DNA of 64,000 nt, from assembly GCA_031213475.1 (NCBI GenBank), contig JARUPZ010000008.1, positions 12,271,938 to 12,335,937 on the forward strand, given 5' to 3'. Under the pieces are notes generated by a model. The model was not told where the DNA came from and searched no databases. It worked only from the letters and a program-made list of their open reading frames with translations. This DNA comes from Nereocystis luetkeana. Lineage: Eukaryota > Sar > Phaeophyceae > Laminariales > Laminariaceae. The stretch's first letter is position 1. Each line of letters starts with the position of its first letter. This document shows, piece after piece, positions 53,301 to 62,300 of this stretch. The translations under genes were made by a program, and so were the position numbers.

Positions 53301-56300
53301 TGGATCTGTACTGTTCATATCCTGGACAAAACCTCATAACGGCCGGTTAGGATCTAGATCATCTGTAGATGGACAGATCATGATCTTTCCCGAGCTGTGG
53401 TAAGGAGCTGTGCATGACGTACGAGCGTGTGCGACGGTAAGGTGTAACGCCTGCTTTTTCTGAGGCCCATGGTTTGAATACACTACAGAAGCCAACATCC
53501 ACTGGCTTCAATCATTTTATAACTGCAGTCCCGTTTTGGGGACAAACCACTCTAATTCCAAGTAGTTTGTCCCCAAAACGGGACTACGGTCCTAAAAGGG
53601 TCCAGAGAAAAAGTTGTTTTTCATGTAGAGCCCGATGCAAAATCGAACGGGCTACGTGTATAAGGCACCAGTCGAACATTCTTGGATTTTTCGCACCGGA
53701 CTCAACGATGTCGGGGAGTCCCTATGGTTGGCTCATGTTATGGTTGTCGCATGCAACTGCAGTGCTGACGGACGCTACGCCATGGTAGAGATAGAGACGC
53801 ATGCCGGATACCGTAGGGGTGGACCTGCAAGCTTCCTGCGTAGTCTCCTGACTTGAGGAGAGCTCTGTTCGACGCGAGGCTATCCACAAAGTAGACGAGG
53901 GAAAAATAGGGCCGAAGTCTTCTCGCGATAGAAAATGAAGGCACGGAGAGTAGTGGGGAGGAGAGAGAAGAGCCCACTTTGTGACCCCGGATCTGAGTAA
54001 CGACTGCCAATAAGGAGAGATAAAAGAAGGGCGAAGATAATAGGTTGGATGGGAAACGAGGAATGAAAAAAAATGTCTCTCCCGAAACACTGTGTGTAAC
54101 CCATTTAGGACTGCACTTCCGTTGTGGCGACCAAACAGATGGAACTAGAGCGGAGTTCGTTCCGGGAGGGATTTAGGTTGAAGTACAGTGCAGTGCTAAA
54201 AGGGTAAAAAAACAAAAAGGCAACACAACACCTATTTGGCCCGATGAGCAATCCCTTGGCCTAGAAGCCGATGCTGACGCTAATCCTGACGCTACCTTTA
54301 GCTGACGCTCACGCCACAGCAGTAGCTCTTACGTCCAACGTTCCCTCTAGCGCTCAAGCTATCGCTTACGCTAACGCTTAAGCTAACGCTAACGCTAGCT
54401 ATGAATCTCACCCTAACACTAACCGTGTCTGACGCTAATTGTATACCTGGTATGTATATAACGCTCACGCCACAGTAGCTCTGAGTCTAGGGTGCACGCT
54501 AGCGTTCACGCTTTCGCTTACGCTAATGCTAGCGCTAAATCTGAACGTAATGCAAACTACACATAACGGTAATTATGTAACGTTCACGTCACAATTGTTG
54601 TTTGTTGTTGTTGTTCTCACATTAACTCACAATACAATGAAGTCCGTGGTCGCAGCACAGGCTCCAATAACTCTGGAGTGGAAGAAATACCTCGGTAGTA
54701 AAACAGTGGCAACAACAAAAACAAGCATACGCACTCCACCACTGCGGACACCAGGGAAGCAAAAAGGAGACTATTAATAGCAGACAAAAACCTAAAAAAG
54801 ATGAAGCGAAGCAAAAAAAACAAAGCACAAAACAGAAGCAGATAGCAAAACGCAAAAAGGGCAAAACGGACCATACTCACAGAGACACAAAGAGGTACAA
54901 ATATTTAAATCTAGCCAATATATTTTTGCTCTTAGCCTAACCTAGCGCTGAATATGACCCTAATGCTAACTACATAGAACACTGAGTGTATGTAACGCTC
55001 CCGCCACAGCATATCTATGTCTAGCCCATACAGAGTCTAAGTCTAACTCTCACTCTAGCGCTTACGCTCACGTTGAATCTCACCCTAGCGCCAGCTCTGT
55101 GTAATATTGATTATAAGTAACGCTCACGCCACAGCATATACATGTCTACCGCATACGGTAACCCTCAAGTATATTGCTCTCACGCTATCGCTCGCGCTGT
55201 CGCGTACACTTACGCTATCGCCAGCGCTAGCGCTAGTGCTAAATTTAACGTCAATGCTGACTCCATACAACGCTAATTATGAAGCGCTCTTGCCAAAGTA
55301 CCCTCCCCACTACAACGTAATTCTGAGTCTAGCTTTCACGCTACATAGCGCTCGCTGTATCGCTTGCGCAGCGCTGACGCCAGCGCGCTATATGTAACCC
55401 CAATCCTATGTGTAGACAGCGGTCACGCCGCAGTTTTCGTAGTCTTACTGATACGGGGGGGGCATAGTTAATAGGACCTATGATATACATAAAAACCTAT
55501 ATATTTAACCATTTTTACTAACAATATTTGGTCCTGTTAACTATGGTCCCCCGTAATACCACTGCTAACCACGGCGGCACTTTTTCGCTGGAATATTTGT
55601 GTCTGACTATGAATAGCTTTATCAGCTGAGGATTTTTCCCAAAGGGTATACCTTATGGCCGGAATTTTATTTGTGTGTTTCCACCTATTAATAGGACTTT
55701 TCCAGTGAGGTGTATGCCTTTTCCGTGGAATTTCAATACGGCGCATGCCTGATAAGGCACGGGCCTTGTCGATATATACCTAGACCATGACAGTGCCCAT
55801 CGGGTTGCACTTTATTTTTTCGCAAGGTCCGGTGTTATAGAGCCCCTCCCTCCTTACATGGCTTCTGAAACGGGTAAGTGCATGCACCTCCAACGCCCGC
55901 GTCATCGCTTACGTCAGCGCTAACTGGTATCCAACAAGCACTTCAAAACCGTAAAAATAGAGAAAATTGTAACGCGAAATACTGTGCGCTTGCCCTCGTA
56001 GCTAATGTATGACGCGTCTTCTTTCCTCCCCGCTTTTTTCTCATGCCTCATTTTCAAGGTTTGCGCTTTCGTGAAGGAGGTGGTTGGGGCTGACGCCATC
56101 GTCGCGGGGAACTCCCTCGGAGGCTTTACGGCCTTAGCGGCAGCATCGCACGCACCGAACAGCATCAAGGTTAGGTTGGGAGCCGTTGAGACAGCCGTTG
56201 AACCGACCGTTGCCGTTGGTCTCGGTGGCGCTTGGTGGTGTTGGTGCTGGTGTAGTGTTGGTGTTTGGGGGGGGGGGGGGGGGGGGGTGTACTCGATAGG

Positions 56301-59300
56301 AGAGATGTACTCGATCTCGTGCATGGCCGTAGTCGTATGGCCGTAGGCCCTCGAATCCCTACAATGCCGGGACGGAGCATGTCGGGTTTCCACCGACCAG
56401 GCAGTCATTGCTTGCATTGGTTGCTAGCCTACTGTACGTCATTTGACCGTTGACCTCGCATCCCTTTCGAAACAGGGCACTGTTCCTACTCCTGACAGAG
56501 GCACTCCAAACATTTGGGCACTCATTACGTTATCCCATATATTTCATATTGGGGGGGGGGCTGTGCTGTGTTGGTGTCGTTGATAGTGTGGTGATACCGC
56601 TTACTGGTATGCTGCATTGGTGCCAGTGGTTGTTTGATTACGTTGCTCATGGCGCTGCCACAGTGGCGTTGGTGGTTTGGGCAGTGTTTAGTGGCTTTGG
56701 TCTTTGGTTGTTGTTTTGTCTTTTTTTTGTGTTGATATTTGAGAATGCTGATAGTCTCTCAATAGCATTGGTACCCGTACAGCAAAATTATCAACCATTG
56801 TTTTTGGTCGCTATCTCGGAGTGCCAAAGGGGCTTGAGGCGTAAGACGCGACTACTCGCACAGACTTGCAGGTTGCCAACGGCTCTGCTCGGGCTGTCTT
56901 CTGACCAAAGAGGGGCGAGCGCTCCCTCATTCAGGCAGAGGGTACCACAACAGTCAATAGGGAGAGAGGGTACCACAACAGTCAAATCGTGTTGATGGTA
57001 TTGGCGGTGTGGCCCGCGGAATGTTGGACCAGGAGCCCGCCATGCCTCCCCCCCCCCATCCATATGTAAGAAATCCGCCTCTCAAGCGGCTCTTAGTAGG
57101 ACTCAGCTCACCCTTCACGCGACTCGCCCAATACCCCCACGTTTCGCTTTGCGCTTTGTACAATAAATCACTTTCTGCCTGGTCGGTGAAAACCCGATGT
57201 CCTCCATCCCGGCATTGTAGGGATGCCAGACGCTATGGTCGTAAGACCAAGGCCATGCATGGCATGAATACCCCTCCCCGCGCGCAAAAAGTTTCTATGT
57301 AATATATGGAAACAAAGTAATGAGCGCCCAATTGTTGGAGGTGTCTCTATTAGGAGTAGGAACGGTGCTCCGTCTCGAAAGAGATGCGTGGTCAATGGTC
57401 AAATGACTAAGGCAAGCAACAAATGAGTACGCCCCCCCCCCCCCCCCCCCCCCGCGCGCGCCTGTAACAATGCCCTGCACCCCAGAAAGCACCCTTAAAA
57501 CCCCCCAGCGTCTAACGGCATCCCTCCATTCTCTTGGAAACCCCTCGTGTTGGCCTTCCCCGCATCCTTGTTGTCCTTCGGTTTTGTATTTGATAGGGTT
57601 GCGTTATGCTGAACGGAGCGGGAAGGTTCCGTGATCGAGAACAAGAGGCGCTTCTGGAAGCTCAAAAGGTCGCCGCGAATTTTCCAGGAATTTTACGTTG
57701 TAATTCGAAGGGGTGCCTCGCGTGTTTATACCGCATGTTATTACGGGGGGCCATAGTTCACAGGACCAAATATCGTTAGTAAAAATGGTTAAACATATAC
57801 CAGGTAGGTTTTTATGTGTACCATAGGTCCTGTTAACTATGGTCCCCCGTAATAGGGTTCGTTGAAAGTTGCGGTTTCGCATGTCGCCCGAGCGCAGTCT
57901 CATGTCTCGGGACTTTTCCCTCGAACTCCCTTTTTTTCAATGCATCGCTCTTCTTCTCCGGCTCGATTCGTCTATACTATTACGGGGGGCCATAGTTAAT
58001 AGGACCAAATATTGTTAGCAAAAATAACGAAATATATAGGTTTTTGTGTGTACCGTAGGTCCTATTTACTATGGTCCCCCGTAGTAGGTAAGAGGTTATA
58101 TTGCAAAGTATCAAGAAAGTGTTAGTTGCTGGAGGCATGTTTTTTTTTCCGCAGTTGTCCGGTTGCACGGGAAGATTAAGGTTGGTTGACTGACGAGGAT
58201 CGAGGGCACCAGGTGGGCCTAACCTCTGAATTGTGAAAAAAAAGACAGATGACCCTCTCTACCGGGTTTAGTTCTACGGGAAGGGAGAGCGTTGCCGTGC
58301 GACCGCGTACGATGCTTAACGATCGGATGGGCCTTCCTTTCCCCACCAAGGCGCGCCTCCTTCTTTTTTACAAAGGCTGTGCTGTACGCACCGAAAATGT
58401 CTCCCTCTTGTCTGTTGCCGCTCCTTCTTGCCGTCTCCTTTCCCCCCCTTCCCTCCCACCCGTTTTCTCTTTTTTCACTCTCCCCTCCCCACTCCCCGTC
58501 CCCCCCCACCTCCCCCATTCCCTCTCCTCCTCGATCTCCCCGATCTCCCCTGTCCCCTATTCCGCTCTCGCTCAAACCTATGCCAATGGTATAGCGAAGT
58601 TGCAATAAAAAGTTTGAATTTCAAAGATACCCGCCAAAAAAAATCAGAACACGCTTCCTATGGGCCACGTAAAAAAAAAAAAGTTCCTAACTTTTGGAAA
58701 AGCCCAAAAAAAGCAAATCTGGGCCCGATGTTGGGCCAACATCGGCTTGAGAAAAACTCAGGCCGATCTTTGGTTCGAAGCGGCGAGATTCCGAGTCCTC
58801 GACAGACATTGATCAACAAAACCAACGACTGCGTCATGAATTCTGAACGAAGTGCGCTCGTTAGGGGCTCCGACCCACCCTAGGGTCACCGTCTTCACAC
58901 CATGGCCGGTGTCATGTGGCGGGAGCTGACCAGGCGTGTGATAAAACACATTTGGCCGCTGGTTTGCACAAAACAGAAGACAAAACTTCTCCATCCGTCT
59001 CGAATGGCAAAAAATAGACTTTTTTTCACGTTTGGGAGGATACCGTAGGACGCCGCCGGCAAGCTCTCGCCCCCTAGACCATGGATCCACCTGATATCTT
59101 CGAAGCCGTCATCTATATTCGTTGGGCTTGCCAGATACCGAGAGGGTTGGCCGTGGGCTGAGTCTATGTCGAGATCGACCGTCGATCGTCGCACGAGCTG
59201 GTTTCGATCACCGTGTTGACAATTTGCGACCAGAAAAACACAAATTGCGCCGCCTGCAGCCGTTGGGGGAAAAAAAAAATAAAAAATCAAACATTTTCTC

Positions 59301-62300
59301 TTTTTTTCCCACAGCGGCGGTACGAGAAAATTTTCGGCTGTTTTTTTTTAAACGATGTATTTGATGAAAAAACTTTTGAAGTTCGCGTTTCCATTGGCAT
59401 AGGTCTTATCACCCTGCCCCAAATCTCCTCTCCGCTTCCCTCCTCCCCCTCACCCCATGTCCCCTCTCCCCCCCCCCCATACCTCCTAACCGCTTCTACT
59501 CTGTACGTATTGCTCCCCCATACCAAGGCGGTACGCACAGCAAAAAAAAACGCAGGTACAAAAACAAGTCCCCGGGAGGGCAGGATAGAAATTTCGTCAT
59601 CGGAAAAAAGCGCCTTCCATCCGAGTGGAAACCCAAAACAAGGGGACACGAAAAAAGCACCCCGGAGGAAAACGGCGCCTAAACATCTACAACCCCCCCC
59701 CCCCCCCCTCTCTGCTCCCCACCTGCTGGCCTGTCGCGCGCATGTAAAACGCACTTGGTATTTCGTGTCCGGTCTATTGATAGAATGCCCCCCCCAAGGC
59801 TCCGTTCCTGCTTGCGTGGGACGAATCTATAAAGAAGGCGGGAACTTACCTCCAGAAGGCCGTCACGCGCGTTTCCTTCTACTACACCAAGCAGCCGGCG
59901 CGCATCAAGCAGGCGAGCGTGTGCACACATCTCCAATCGATAGTGTTTTGCTCTTGTTGGGGTTTTTTTTTGCTGTCCTGCTGGTGTCTTCTTCATGATA
60001 TTTTTGCTTTCATGTGCAGTCTGTTTCGTTGTGTCATTTTCGACCTTGGTAACGTCTAGTCTATTATAGTCGAATATACTCGCAGTGTGCGTCCTATTTT
60101 TGGTGTGGTGTGGTTGTTTTTGATTTTTTTCTCCTGCTGTTCCGTGTGTTTTTCTGCTTCATTAATACGTTTTTTTTCTTTGCCTCTCCGTTATCTTTCT
60201 TTTTTTTATCTTTTTTTGTTATTTTGTACGGTTTGCTCTTGTCGTATTTTATTGAAGAAAAGTGAGTGCCGACGCTCCTCCCCCTCCCCCCCCCCCCAAC
60301 TCCAACATCCCCTCCGTCTCGAAAAGGATGCGTGGTCAATGGTCAAATGACCAGGGCAAGCATCAAATGAGTACGCCCCCCCCTCCCCCCCTCCCGAGCT
60401 CCACCCACAATAGCTTGAGTACTACAACTACGCCACACGGACCCCGCCTTTAAGTTACGCGTACCCCGGGGCAAGGGTTACCTCCTTCCTGATCAAGAAT
60501 TTATAAGTCCATGAGTTGGCCCAATTTCCACAAAATGGTTGATATTTAGTAGTCCACACTATTAACAAGTCCTCGTTATATCAACCATCTTGCTTCCGAG
60601 ACTTTTCCCAGGCGGTCGGGATTAATCCCTTCGGGGCTCCGAGACAACCGCCAAGACAATGACAATGACAACGTTGGTTCCATCAACCATTGAACCGTCT
60701 ACGAGCGGCGCGAACGCCTAGCATTAAGGCTAGGGTAGGATCGCGTTGCGCCCGTGCCGTCAGACTCCTCGCATTCAACCATGTTATGTACTATCGGCCA
60801 ATCACGCAGTGGCCGTTACTGTACACGTGTAATCCGTTGCGCTTTTAGTCGTCAATTTTCCCTCTGAAGCCCCGACAGGGTTGAGGTTTTACAGTCAAGT
60901 GTATTTCGGCCATGTTGTCGGATGCTGGGGCAAGGTCTATTGCATATGCAGCCCTCAATTCCTGAGGCAGGCGCGCGTGCATTTCGCCTCTCTCGGTCCG
61001 CGCCAGGGCTTGGCATCCCCTTTATCAGAGAGCCCTAACGGACATCCTCTTGAAATGCTTTATATGGGATCCCTCGCCCCCCTGCCTTCGCTAACCCCCT
61101 CCGACCTCCGACCCCCCCCCCCAAATTCCCTTTCCCTCCCTCCCCCCGATCCGTCCTCCCCAAAAAAAACTGACTCCCCCCCTTTCGACGAGTACCCCAA
61201 CCCCCCCCATTCCGTGCTCCGCCTCAAAAGGGATGCGTGGTCAACGGCCAAATGACTGAGGCAAGCAAACAAGTACCCCCCCCCCCCCCCACAGACACAC
61301 CTCTACCCCTTCCCCCCCCACCTGCCCCCCCCCCCCGCCCCCGCCCAATCGCCCCGACATCGTACGGATCAAAGGGTCTATGGTCATAGGACTACGACTA
61401 TGCATGACAATGAGTGCCCACATCCATCGTAGTGAGCGCCCATCTGTTGGAGGTGTCTCTATTCGGAGTAGGAGCAATGCTCCGTCTAGAAAGGGATGCG
61501 TGGTTATTGGTCAAATTACTAAGGCAAGGAACAAATGAGTACGCCCCCCCACCCCCCCCCCGGCATTATAGGAATGAGGTCTATGGTCATACGACTACGG
61601 CCATGCAAAATATCGAGTGCATCTCTCCTATCGAGTACCCCCCCCCCCCCCCCACCCTCTATTGTACCTGGTGTATAGGTTGAGTTGGCGTCAGTCAGCA
61701 ACGACACTATGAAACATGCCGCTCACTACATGAGCTAGACAACCAGGGTACAATTTGTTTGTTTTTTCGGCGGCCGGTCACAGCTGGCGATCGAGTTACA
61801 GACAATTTGCACGGGGTGGAGAACCTTTACTCCGCACAAGGGAAATGATCGCATCATGTACAGTAGTGTTAATGGTGAAGCACCCAAGAGGCAGTTACAT
61901 AGTACCCCTGTGTCTGTCTCTGGAAGTGGCCACGCCGGAAAATTTATTAACTCATTAAGGCTGTCATCCATGTGCAAGTCCGCCTCACCAGCGGTTCTTG
62001 GTAGGATGCAGCTCACCCTTCACGCGACTCGCCGAACTCCTCACGGCGCTTCGCGCTTGTCGCAAGCAATGTCTGCCTGGTCGGGGAAAACCCGACGTGC
62101 TCCGTCCTGACATTGTAGGGATACAAGGGTCGACGGTCATACAACTACGGCCATGCATGATATCGTGTACAACCCCCCCCCCCGCAACATCCCCCGCCCC
62201 TCTCCTCTCCCGGACCCCACCTCCCCTCGCTTCTTGTGCCTCGCTCTCTGATATATATCGCTCTCTGGTATGACACCTGGTATCAATGTACAGGTTCTTA

